64,000 bases of DNA, from the NCBI RefSeq assembly GCF_001424045.1, contig NZ_LMQB01000012.1, forward strand, positions 112,950-176,949, given 5' to 3'. This DNA comes from Rhizobium sp. Leaf371 (GTDB lineage: Bacteria; Pseudomonadota; Alphaproteobacteria; Rhizobiales; Rhizobiaceae). The notes under the pieces were generated by a model. It saw only the letters and a list, made by a program, of their open reading frames with translations. It had not been told where the DNA came from and ran no database searches. Below are positions 17,651 to 25,125 of this stretch, piece after piece (positions within the stretch are counted from its first letter, which is position 1; the number at the start of each line of letters is the position of its first letter). The translations under genes were made by a program, and so were the position numbers.

Positions 17651-18403
17651 ATGACCGACGAGACCATCCTCATCGAACGCCCGGATGCCGCCATCCGCGT
17701 CATTCGCTTCAACCGTCCGCAAAAGAAGAACGCCATCACCGGAGCCATGTATCAGGCGATGACCGCGGCGCTCGCAGCGGCCGAGGCGGACGACGACGTT
17801 CGCGTCGTGGTCTTTCTCGGATCGCCCGGCTGTTTTTCCGCCGGCAACGACATGGCGGACTTCGCGCGAATGGCCATGGGCGAAACCCGGGGAACGGAGG
17901 TTTTCGGCTTCCTGCACGCTCTGGCGACCGTCACCAAGCCGCTCGTGTCCGGCGTCGACGGTCTCGCGATCGGCATCGGCACGACGCTCAACCTGCATTG
18001 CGACCTCACCGTCATCTCGACCCGCACCCAGCTGCGGACGCCCTTCGTGGATCTCGCTCTGGTGCCCGAAGCCGCCTCCAGCCTCATCGTCCCCCGCATC
18101 ATCGGCCACCAGCGCGCCTTTGCGCTGCTCGCCGCCGGCCTGCCGATCGCAGCCGACGAGGCCGTGGCCGCCGGCCTCGTCTGGAAGGCCGTCGCACCCG
18201 AGGTGCTGGAACAGGAAACCCTTGCCGCCGCCGCCATGCTCGCCGCCAAGCCGCCCCAGGCGCTGCGCATCGCCCGTCAACTCCTGCGCGGCGACACCGC
18301 GGACATCCTCGCCCGCATCGACATCGAAGCGGAGCATTTCGCCACCCGCCTGAAAAGCACCGAAGCCCAGGCCGCCTTCACGGCCTTCCTCTCCAGGCGC
18401 TGA
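17651..18403 (+). CDS. Enoyl-CoA hydratase/isomerase family protein
   Basis: A 250-aa crotonase-fold enzyme that likely hydrates the product of the upstream dehydrogenase. The oxyanion-hole segment is SPGCFSAGNDMADF near residue 58, and SGVDGLAIGIGTTL supplies the second backbone loop near 100. LALVPEAASSLIVP near 136 carries a Glu at the usual catalytic position, while the first catalytic Glu position is not conserved, as in isomerase-like members. No membrane segment is present. It is translationally close to the dehydrogenase gene and probably shares its operator. Confidence 0.88.
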   Translation: MTDETILIERPDAAIRVIRFNRPQKKNAITGAMYQAMTAALAAAEADDDVRVVVFLGSPGCFSAGNDMADFARMAMGETRGTEVFGFLHALATVTKPLVSGVDGLAIGIGTTLNLHCDLTVISTRTQLRTPFVDLALVPEAASSLIVPRIIGHQRAFALLAAGLPIAADEAVAAGLVWKAVAPEVLEQETLAAAAMLAAKPPQALRIARQLLRGDTADILARIDIEAEHFATRLKSTEAQAAFTAFLSRR

Positions 18404-18465
18404 CGCGCACCACGCCATTCAACACGCCTTGCAGCGGAAACCGCATCGTTGTATATTAGCGGAGT

Positions 18466-18493
18466 GACAGCCGAAGCGCTAACTCCGGCTGTC
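18466..18493 (-). terminator. Hairpin downstream of short ORF, copy A
   Basis: GACAGCCG and CGGCTGTC form an 8-bp stem, extended by two more pairs across one mismatch. It starts 7 bp past the stop codon of the 29-aa ORF. In copy B the second pair is G-C instead of A-T, a compensating change. No T-tract follows, so the terminator role is inferred from position. Confidence 0.5.
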
Positions 18494-18500
18494 GTTTCGC

Positions 18501-18590
18501 TTAGACGAGGAATGTTACCCGCACGTGGAGTTGCCAGCCCGTGCGGGTTTTCCTTATCTCAAGCGTGATGCTCACGGGCAAATATCCCAT
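18501..18590 (-). CDS. 29-aa peptide, copy A (undescribed)
   Basis: Minus-strand ORF beginning MGYLPVSITLE and ending GWQLHVRVTFLV, with AGGAG 8 nt before the ATG. Compared with copy B, six codons differ: four are synonymous sense changes (one Leu codon changed at two bases, TTG to CTA), one is TAA to TGA, and one replaces Thr with Ile. The frame upstream of the ATG is broken by a 1-bp difference between the copies, which fixes the start. The peptide alternates hydrophobic and charged residues like beta strands and has no membrane helix. Function unknown. Confidence 0.7.
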   Translation of the reverse strand: MGYLPVSITLEIRKTRTGWQLHVRVTFLV

Positions 18591-18869
18591 TCGCGTCACT
18601 CCTGTTCGACAGCAAAGCCCTTTGCCGAGGTCGGGGAGGCTCATCATCCCCGACGCGCTGGCTGGCACAGCGCTTTCTGCTTCTGCCGCGAACGGAGCGA
18701 GCGTAGCAGACCGGTCCGGGAATATAAGGATTTTCTTTTTTAAGGTTTTTTCGGGAGCGTGTCGCGCTGCCCTGCAGGCGATCAGGCGTGCCTGCAGATG
18801 TCGGGTTTGTCGGGCGTTGTCTGTTCCGTTGTCTTGCACACGGCAGACAACGCTGTATATTAGCGGAGT

Positions 18870-18897
18870 GGCAGCCGGAGGGTGAACTCCGGCTGCC
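18870..18897 (-). terminator. Hairpin downstream of short ORF, copy B
   Basis: GGCAGCCGGAG and CTCCGGCTGCC make a perfect 11-bp stem with a 6-base loop, 6 bp after the stop codon of copy B. The stem is preserved relative to copy A despite base changes in it. Confidence 0.6.
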
Positions 18898-18903
18898 TGT
18901 CGC

Positions 18904-18993
18904 TCAGACTAGGAATATGACCCGCACGTGCAGTTGCCAGCCCGTGCGGGTTTTCCTTATCTCAAGCGTGATGCTCACGGGTAGATATCCCAT
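18904..18993 (-). CDS. 29-aa peptide, copy B (undescribed)
   Basis: Same length and frame as copy A: MGYLPVSITLE at the start and GWQLHVRVIFLV at the end, stop TGA. The AGGAG ribosome site and spacing are identical. The excess of silent changes between the copies is the main evidence that this frame, rather than the longer opposite-strand frames, is translated. The duplication, structured leader and tiny product recall type I toxin loci, but the peptide is not a hydrophobic helix, and no antisense RNA can be proved from sequence. Confidence 0.7.
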   Translation of the reverse strand: MGYLPVSITLEIRKTRTGWQLHVRVIFLV

Positions 18994-19148
18994 TCGCGTC
19001 ACTCCTGTTCGACAGCAAAGCCTTTGCCGAGGTCGGGGAGGCTCATCGTCCCCGACGCGCTGGCTGGCACAGCGCTTTCTGCTTCTACCGCGAACGGCAT
19101 GAGCGTAGCACGGGCCATTTCTAAATATTAGAAAATTCAGATATGATG

Positions 19149-20399
19149 TCAGCGCGTCAGCATTGCCACGGCTTCGACATGGGACGACCAGAGGAATTGA
19201 TCGACGGGGGTGACCGCGGTGACGCGGTAGCCGCCTTCGATGAGGATCGAAAGATCGCGCGCGAGGGTCTGCGGGTTGCAGGACACGGCGACGATGGTCT
19301 TGACCGTCGAGCGGGCCAGCTCGCGGCATTGCGCCTCGGCGCCGGCGCGGGGCGGATCGAAGACGACGGCGTCGAAGACCTTCAGCTCGGAGGTCATCAT
19401 CGGCCGGCGGAAGAGGTCGCGCTTTTCGATGGTGACGGGCTTCAGCCCCTGCGTGTTGCGGGCGGCGAGGTCGAGGGCCTTCAGCGCCTTCTCCTCGCTC
19501 TCCACCGCATGCACGCGGCCTTTTCGCGCCATGCGCAGCGCGAAGGTGCCGGTCCCCGCGAAGAGATCGGCGATCCGCTTGGCCTTGCCCAGATGCGCGA
19601 GGACCAGCTCCGCCATCGCCGCTTCGGCAACCGCGCTCGCCTGCGCAAAGCCGCCGGGCGGCGGCGAGACGGCGATGCCGTCGAAGGTGATGAGCGGCTT
19701 CATCGGCTCGACGATCGTCTCGCCATTGACCGCGAGCCGGGCGATGCCGCGCAGCGTCAGCACGGCCTCGATCGCCTGTTGCCGGTGCCGGTCCGACAGC
19801 GCCTTGATGCCTTCGGCGGCGAGATCGAGCCCGGCCGAGGTCTCCAGAACGGTGATGCGAAACGGCTCGGCACTGGCGGCAAGCGCGGCCGCAACGATGC
19901 GGATGGCGGCGAGCCGGGAGACGATGCCAGGGCTCGCGATCGGACATTCCGCAATGGAAACGATATGATGGCTTTCCGCCTGGTTATAGCCGAGCAGCAG
20001 CTCCTTTTCGGTGCGCCGCGCGGTGAAGACCGTCCGCCTGCGTTCGCCGGGGCGGGCAATGACCAGCGGTGCCACCTCCGTTTCGATGCCGCGCGCGCGC
20101 AGGGCATCGATCACGATCTGCCGCTTGAACGCGTGGTAGAGGTCGTCGCCGGCATGCTGCAGCGTGCAGCCGCCGCAGGTGCCGTTCTCGCCCTCCGGCC
20201 CGAAATGCCGGCAGGCGGGCGCGACGCGGTCGGGCGAAGGCGCGAGCAGCGACATCACCGTGCCCTGCTGCTTGTTGACGGCGAGCGTCACCCGTTCGCC
20301 GGGAAGCGTGAAGGGCACGAAGATGGGCCCGGCGTCGGAGGTAACGATGCCGTCGCCCTGCAGGCCCAGCCGTTCGATCGTCGCGGTTTCCGCGCTCAT
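19149..20399 (-). CDS. Class I SAM-dependent RNA methyltransferase (TrmA/RlmC/RlmD family)
   Basis: A 416-aa RNA m5U methyltransferase. An N-terminal TRAM-like domain is followed by iron-sulfur cysteines (CRHFG, then GTCGGCTLQH near residue 75 and AECPIAS near 155), the SAM motif DLFAGTGTFAL near 280, and FDPPRAG and SCNP near 345-373 with the catalytic Cys. It likely methylates uridine in rRNA; which position is not decidable. Its ATG overlaps the tlyA stop codon by 4 bp (ATGA). Confidence 0.9.
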   Translation of the reverse strand: MSAETATIERLGLQGDGIVTSDAGPIFVPFTLPGERVTLAVNKQQGTVMSLLAPSPDRVAPACRHFGPEGENGTCGGCTLQHAGDDLYHAFKRQIVIDALRARGIETEVAPLVIARPGERRRTVFTARRTEKELLLGYNQAESHHIVSIAECPIASPGIVSRLAAIRIVAAALAASAEPFRITVLETSAGLDLAAEGIKALSDRHRQQAIEAVLTLRGIARLAVNGETIVEPMKPLITFDGIAVSPPPGGFAQASAVAEAAMAELVLAHLGKAKRIADLFAGTGTFALRMARKGRVHAVESEEKALKALDLAARNTQGLKPVTIEKRDLFRRPMMTSELKVFDAVVFDPPRAGAEAQCRELARSTVKTIVAVSCNPQTLARDLSILIEGGYRVTAVTPVDQFLWSSHVEAVAMLTR

Positions 20400-21199
20400 G
20401 CTCTGTCCTCGTCCGTCTCTGCGTCCGCCTCGGCATCGTCATCGAGAGGCTTGCGGCCGGCGAGCAGGAACTCCTCGTTTCCGTCGCCGCCGGCAATCGG
20501 GGAGGGGATCATCCCGAGGCTTTCCCAGCCCATCTCCTCCACGAGCCAGCGCTCCAGTTCGGCGGCCACCTCGGGTGCGGTCGAGGGATCTTTCAACAGT
20601 CCCGCCTTGCTGACGAAATCACGGCCGGCCTCGAACTGCGGCTTGACCAGCAGGATGCAGAGCGCGCCGGGCACCGCGAGGTCGAGCGCCGGGGGCAGAG
20701 CGAGCTTCAGCGAGATGAAGGACACGTCGGAGACGACCATGCCGATCTCGCGGTCTTCCAGATGCTCCTCGTCGAGCACGCGGGCGTTCAGCCCCTCTAT
20801 GTTGGTGACGCGCGGATCGGCTTCGAGCCGGGGGTGGAACTGGCCGTGGCCGACATCCACGGAAATGACATGGGCAGCGCCCGCATGCAGCAGCACTTCG
20901 GTAAAGCCGCCGGTGGAGGCGCCGATATCCAGACAGTCCAGCCCCTCGGGCGACAGCGCGAAATGGTCGAGCCCGGCTTTCAGCTTCAGCGCCGCGCGCG
21001 AGACATAGGCCTGGACCGGATCGTCGATCTCGATCGTCACATCCTCGGGAAAGGTGGAGCTCGGCTTGGTGACGACGCGGCCGTTGACCCGCACGGTTCC
21101 CCGCTGCACGGCATCGCGTGCGCGAGACCGGCTGGCGACGAGCCCGAGGTTGAGAACGAGCTGGTCGAGGCGGACGGTGGTTTTCGGTTCGTTTGACAT
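20396..21199 (-). CDS. tlyA: TlyA-family rRNA methyltransferase
   Basis: A 267-aa protein with an N-terminal S4 RNA-binding domain (VRLDQLVLNLGLVASRSRA) and an FtsJ-like methyltransferase domain with CLDIGASTGGFTEVLL near residue 80 and SDVSFISLKLALP near 145. TlyA proteins 2'-O-methylate cytidines of 16S and 23S rRNA. I start at MSNEPKTTV (21199); the open frame adds 12 unlikely codons upstream. Translationally coupled to the following methyltransferase gene. Dxs lies upstream, as in other rhizobia. Confidence 0.9.
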   Translation of the reverse strand: MSNEPKTTVRLDQLVLNLGLVASRSRARDAVQRGTVRVNGRVVTKPSSTFPEDVTIEIDDPVQAYVSRAALKLKAGLDHFALSPEGLDCLDIGASTGGFTEVLLHAGAAHVISVDVGHGQFHPRLEADPRVTNIEGLNARVLDEEHLEDREIGMVVSDVSFISLKLALPPALDLAVPGALCILLVKPQFEAGRDFVSKAGLLKDPSTAPEVAAELERWLVEEMGWESLGMIPSPIAGGDGNEEFLLAGRKPLDDDAEADAETDEDRA

Positions 21200-21277
21200 G
21201 GCGCCTGTCATGGCGTGTCGAGGCCCGGCTGACAAGCCTTTTGCGCGATATGCGAGCTTATGCCTGTCCCTCGGCGG

Positions 21278-23206
21278 TCAGCTCGCCGCGCCGCGGCCGA
21301 CGCGCTTTTGTCCCAGAGCGCGGAACACGGTGGAAACGATGCCGGCGCGGTCGAGACCCGCCTGGGCATACATGGCCTCCTGCTTGCTCTGTTCCATCCA
21401 GAGATCCGGCAGCACCATCGGGCGCACCTTCAGCCCGGAATCCATCAGGCCTTCGAGCGCGAGGAACTGCAGGACATGGCTGCCGAAGCCGCCGACCGAC
21501 CCTTCCTCGATGGTGATCAGAACCTCGTGCTCGCGGGCAAGCCGGCGGATGAGGTCGTGGTCGAGCGGCTTGGCGAAACGCGCGTCCGCCACCGTCGTCG
21601 AAAGCCCGGCGGCATCGAGATCCTCGGCGGCCAGCAGACAATCGGCAAGCCGCGTCCCGAAGGAGAGCAGCGCGACCTTGGTGCCTTCCTTGACGATGCG
21701 GCCCCGGCCGATCTCCAGAATCTCGCCCCGCACCGGCATGTCGATGCCCACGCCTTCGCCGCGCGGGTAGCGGAAGGAAATCGGACCTTCGTCATAGGCC
21801 GCAGCCGTGCGCACCATATGCTTCAGCTCCGCCTCGTCGGCCGCGGCCATCACCACGAAGCCGGGCAGGGCGGCAAGATAGGTCGTGTCGAAGGAGCCCG
21901 CATGCGTCGGGCCGTCGGCACCGACGAAACCGGCGCGATCGATCGGGAAGCGCACCGGCAGGCCCTGGATCGCCACGTCGTGGACCACCTGGTCGTAGCC
22001 GCGCTGTAGGAAGGTGGAATAGAGCGCGGCAAACGGCTTCAACCCTTCGGTCGCCAGTCCGGCCGCAAAGGTCACGGCGTGCTGCTCGGCAATCCCCACA
22101 TCGAAGATGCGAGAGGGATGCGCCAGCGCGAACTTGTCGAGCCCGGTGCCGTTCGGCATGGCGGCGGTCACCGCGACGATCCGCTCGTCCTCATTCGCCT
22201 CCTGCACCAGCGCTTCGGCAAACACGGCCGTGTAGGAGGGCGCGTTCGGCTTGGCCTTCGCCTGCGCGCCGGTGATGACGTCGAAGGTGTTGACGCCGTG
22301 ATATTTGTCGGCGGCGGCTTCCGCCGGGGCATAGCCCTTGCCCTTCTGCGTCACCACGTGGATCAGCACCGGTCCGTGCGCATTGTCGCGCACGTTGCGC
22401 AGCACCGGCAGCAGATGCTCGAACGCGTGCCCGTCGATCGGCCCGATATGGTAGAAACCCATCTCCTCGAACAGCGTGCCGCCGGTCACGTAGCCGCGGG
22501 CGTGCTCCACCGCACGGGTGATGGCGCGATCGACGGACTTGCCGAGATAGGCGGTCAGCTTCTTGCCGAGCTCGCGGAAGCCCATATAGGTCCGGCCGGA
22601 GGCGAGCCGCGCCAGATAGGCGCTCATGGCGCCGGTCGGCGGCGCGATCGACATGTCGTTGTCGTTGAGAATGACGATCAGCCGGGCGTCCAGCGCGCCG
22701 GCATTGTTCAGCGCCTCGTAGGCCATGCCGGCCGACATCGCGCCGTCGCCGATGACGGAGATGACGTTTCGCTTCACGCCCTGCAGTTCGGAGGCGACCG
22801 CCATGCCGAGACCGGCGGAAATGGAGGTGGAGGAATGCGCGGCGCCGAAGGGATCGTATTCGCTCTCCGCCCGGCGGGTAAATCCGGACAGGCCGTTTTC
22901 CTGGCGCAGCGTGCGGATGCGGTCGCGGCGTCCGGTCAGGATTTTGTGGGGGTAGCACTGGTGGCCGACGTCGAAGATCAGCCGGTCGTGCGGCGTGTCG
23001 AACACCTTGTGGATGGCGATCGTCAGCTCGACCACGCCAAGGCCGGCGCCGAGATGGCCGCCGGTGCGCGAGACGGCATCGATCATCTCGGCGCGCAGTT
23101 CTCCGGCCAGCTGCGGCAGGTCCTTGTCGTCGATGGCCTTGAGATCCCGGGGCAGGTTGACCTTGTCCAGAAGCGGCGTCGACGGCTGGGAAATCGGTTG
23201 GGTCAC
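21278..23206 (-). CDS. dxs: 1-deoxy-D-xylulose-5-phosphate synthase
   Basis: This is the first, thiamine-diphosphate-dependent step of the MEP isoprenoid pathway, joining pyruvate and glyceraldehyde 3-phosphate. The 642-aa length is standard. Motifs seen: [16 protein letters not shown] near residue 80, the TPP-binding [17 protein letters not shown] near 150, and a transketolase-type C-terminal half with [16 protein letters not shown] sequence ([15 protein letters not shown]) near 395. ispH, the last step of the same pathway, is at 54.0 kb. Confidence 0.96.
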   Translation of the reverse strand: MTQPISQPSTPLLDKVNLPRDLKAIDDKDLPQLAGELRAEMIDAVSRTGGHLGAGLGVVELTIAIHKVFDTPHDRLIFDVGHQCYPHKILTGRRDRIRTLRQENGLSGFTRRAESEYDPFGAAHSSTSISAGLGMAVASELQGVKRNVISVIGDGAMSAGMAYEALNNAGALDARLIVILNDNDMSIAPPTGAMSAYLARLASGRTYMGFRELGKKLTAYLGKSVDRAITRAVEHARGYVTGGTLFEEMGFYHIGPIDGHAFEHLLPVLRNVRDNAHGPVLIHVVTQKGKGYAPAEAAADKYHGVNTFDVITGAQAKAKPNAPSYTAVFAEALVQEANEDERIVAVTAAMPNGTGLDKFALAHPSRIFDVGIAEQHAVTFAAGLATEGLKPFAALYSTFLQRGYDQVVHDVAIQGLPVRFPIDRAGFVGADGPTHAGSFDTTYLAALPGFVVMAAADEAELKHMVRTAAAYDEGPISFRYPRGEGVGIDMPVRGEILEIGRGRIVKEGTKVALLSFGTRLADCLLAAEDLDAAGLSTTVADARFAKPLDHDLIRRLAREHEVLITIEEGSVGGFGSHVLQFLALEGLMDSGLKVRPMVLPDLWMEQSKQEAMYAQAGLDRAGIVSTVFRALGQKRVGRGAAS

Positions 23207-23273
23207 GCTGTCCTCATACCCGCGGTCATTGATGGGCCGCGATCGAAATCATTCGCAAAAAGGCCTCTTAATC

Positions 23274-23291
23274 GCAATTTGCGGAAATTGC
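23274..23291. promoter_or_regulatory. 18-bp palindrome upstream of dxs
   Basis: GCAATTT-GCGG-AAATTGC, a perfect inverted repeat with 7-bp arms, 68 bp upstream of the dxs ATG in the 293-bp gap before the permease gene. It could be an operator; no regulator is recognised. The permease side of the gap (23462-23499) holds degenerate GGCGTGAG-like repeats directly after the permease stop codon. Confidence 0.4.
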
Positions 23292-23499
23292 AAAAGCCCG
23301 TCGCAGCGACATCTCCACGTTGGAGCCCTGTCAGACCATCGTCGCAAAAACCGTGCGGCAGACCGGATCGGCCCCGCTCCGAATCTGCTTCAGGGGTGCC
23401 GGGTAGGATACCGGAACCCCCGTCTCGATCCTACAACAAACTTCGGCTCCGAAAGTTCGGCACCTCACGCATCCTGCCCCACGCCTCACGCCCTACGCC

Positions 23500-24858
23500 T
23501 TATGCCCTGGCGGCCTGCGTCCGGCGCATGATGCCGACGGTTGCAAACCAGAGCACGACGCCGATGGCGAGAAGCACGCCGGCGATGAGATATTGAACCG
23601 GGTCGCGCCCGGTCCAGGGGCCGGCCAGAAAGGTGCAGGTCAGCGCGCCGAGCACCGGAAACACCGTGGGAATGCGGAAGTGCTTGTGCTCCACCGTATC
23701 CTTGCGCAGCACGAGCACGGCGATGTTGACGATGGCGAAGACGCCGAGCAGCAGCAGCGCCGTCGTGCCGCCGAGCTGGGGGACGCCCCCGGCGAAGACG
23801 AGGAGGCCGACGGCCAGCAGCGTCGTGAAGCCGATGGCGATGTAGGGCGTCTGGCGCCCGTGATGCACGCGGCCGAGAACGGCGGGAATGACGTCTTCCC
23901 GCGCCATGCCGTAGAGCAGCCGGCTTGCCATCATCATGTTGATCAGGGCGGAATTGGCGACCGCGAGCATGGTGATCACGCCGAAGATGCTGATCGGAAA
24001 TCCGGGCGCCCCGGCCTGGATGACCTTCAGAAGCGGCGTCTCGCCTTCGCTGAGTTCGGCGGCCGGCACCAGCGTGATGGCGGCGATGGAGACGAGCACG
24101 TAGATGACGCCGGTGATGAGCAGGCCGGTCAGCAGAACCTTTGGAAAGATCCGGCTCGGATCCTTGCATTCCTCGGCCATGTTGACCGAATCCTCGAACC
24201 CCACCATGGCGAAGAAGGCGAGCGTGGTGGCGGCGATGACCGACCAGAACACGCCGCTGTCGCCGGCCGGCGTGAACGTCGTGATGCGCGACACGTCGCC
24301 CTGGCCGTGGAAGATCGCCCAGAAGCCGATGCCGATGATGATCAGCAGGCCGGTGAGTTCGATCATCGTCAGCCCGACATTGAGCTTCACGCTCTCCCCG
24401 ACGCCGCGAAAGTTGATGGCGGCCACGAGCCCGAGAAACAGGATCGCGATCAGAACGACCATCGCATTGCCGACCTCGAGCCCGAGCGCCGCGGTGAAAT
24501 TGGCGGAAAAGGCCCGCGCGGCCGTGGAAGCCGAGGTGATGCCCGACGACATCACCGCGAAGGCGACGATGAAGGTGAGGAAATGAATGCCGAAGGCCTT
24601 GTGGGTATAGAGCGCCGCACCGGCCGCCTTCGGATATTTCGTCACCAGCTCGAGATAGCTGAAGGCGGTGAGCAGCGCGACGGCAAAGGCGATGAGGAAG
24701 GGAAGCCAGACGACACCGCCGACCTTGCCCGCGACCTGTCCGGTCAGCGCATAGATCCCGGTGCCGAGAATGTCGCCGATGATGAAGAGCAGCAGCAGCG
24801 CCGGCCCCATCACGCGCTTCAGCTCGGGTTGCGTCGCCTGTCTGTCCTCAACCGTCAT
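23500..24858 (-). CDS. APC-superfamily amino acid permease
   Basis: A 452-aa integral membrane protein with about 12 predicted helices. FIIGDILGTGIYALTGQVAGK near residue 25 (helix 1, with the GTGIYALTG unwound segment) and GFEDSVNMAEE near 215 are the hallmarks of APC transporters. It imports an amino acid or related amine by proton symport; the substrate is not clear. The ATG at 24858 has AGAAGGGGATTT in front; an upstream ATG at 24975 would add 39 residues without a good ribosome site. It sits, with the next gene, between dxs and xseB. Confidence 0.85.
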   Translation of the reverse strand: MTVEDRQATQPELKRVMGPALLLLFIIGDILGTGIYALTGQVAGKVGGVVWLPFLIAFAVALLTAFSYLELVTKYPKAAGAALYTHKAFGIHFLTFIVAFAVMSSGITSASTAARAFSANFTAALGLEVGNAMVVLIAILFLGLVAAINFRGVGESVKLNVGLTMIELTGLLIIIGIGFWAIFHGQGDVSRITTFTPAGDSGVFWSVIAATTLAFFAMVGFEDSVNMAEECKDPSRIFPKVLLTGLLITGVIYVLVSIAAITLVPAAELSEGETPLLKVIQAGAPGFPISIFGVITMLAVANSALINMMMASRLLYGMAREDVIPAVLGRVHHGRQTPYIAIGFTTLLAVGLLVFAGGVPQLGGTTALLLLGVFAIVNIAVLVLRKDTVEHKHFRIPTVFPVLGALTCTFLAGPWTGRDPVQYLIAGVLLAIGVVLWFATVGIMRRTQAARA

Positions 24859-25125
24859 CGGAAATCCCCTTCTCCCACGGATCGTCTTCCAAAAGACATA
24901 GTTCAGCAGGCGGTGAAGGAAAGATGCATCCGCCACGCCGCGCGACGGCACGATTTCCAGCACGGGTTGTGACATGTTGCCGGTCCCGCTGTGCCGAAAC
25001 CACACGCATCCTGACGTCTTCGCTCAAGGTTTTGGTAGGTCTTTTCGGGTAATTTGCGCGCGTGACGCGGCGACAGGTGCGCATATTGGCCGGATGTCCG
25101 GTGTTCGAACAGGGAGCGAAACGGG

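Larger units (their letters stand above)
18450..18708 (-). repeat. Copy A of a duplicated ~258-bp module with a short ORF
   Basis: This segment and 18854-19109 are direct repeats, about 93% identical by eye, with differences concentrated in the hairpin and at third codon positions of the short ORF. Read on the minus strand the order is: AT-rich promoter-like DNA just outside the repeat (TTATATTCC), conserved leader with hairpin GTCGGGG/CCCCGAC, small hairpin GCAAAG/CTTTGC, AGGAG ribosome site, 29-codon ORF, hairpin at 18466-18493. There are no transposase gene and no target-site duplication. Confidence 0.85.
18854..19109 (-). repeat. Copy B of the duplicated ~258-bp module
   Basis: Direct repeat of 18450-18708, 404 bp further along. 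It has the same internal order as copy A. On the minus strand it is preceded outside the repeat by AT-rich DNA (TTTTCTAATATTTAG, 19120-19136) that could supply a -10 element; the repeat boundary GCTACGCTC then lies where a transcript would begin. The intervening 145 bp (18709-18853) is unique and contains only AT-rich promoter-like sequence and short inverted repeats. Confidence 0.85.

Noticed and set aside
15818..18418. Long minus-strand frame (866 codons) opposite the acyl-CoA dehydrogenase and hydratase
   Set aside because: It spans two well-defined + strand enzymes, has no family resemblance, and is produced by codon bias.
18541..18885. Plus-strand ORF through copy A of the duplicated module (starts MRVFLISSVML)
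   Set aside because: Differences between the two copies fall at replacement positions in this frame (for example Lys/Arg, Trp/Cys) but at silent positions in the minus-strand frame, so the minus frame is the translated one.
18450..19109. Miniature transposable element explanation for the duplicated module
   Set aside because: The copies are direct repeats in one place, lack terminal inverted repeats and target duplications, and contain a selected reading frame; a local duplication fits better.
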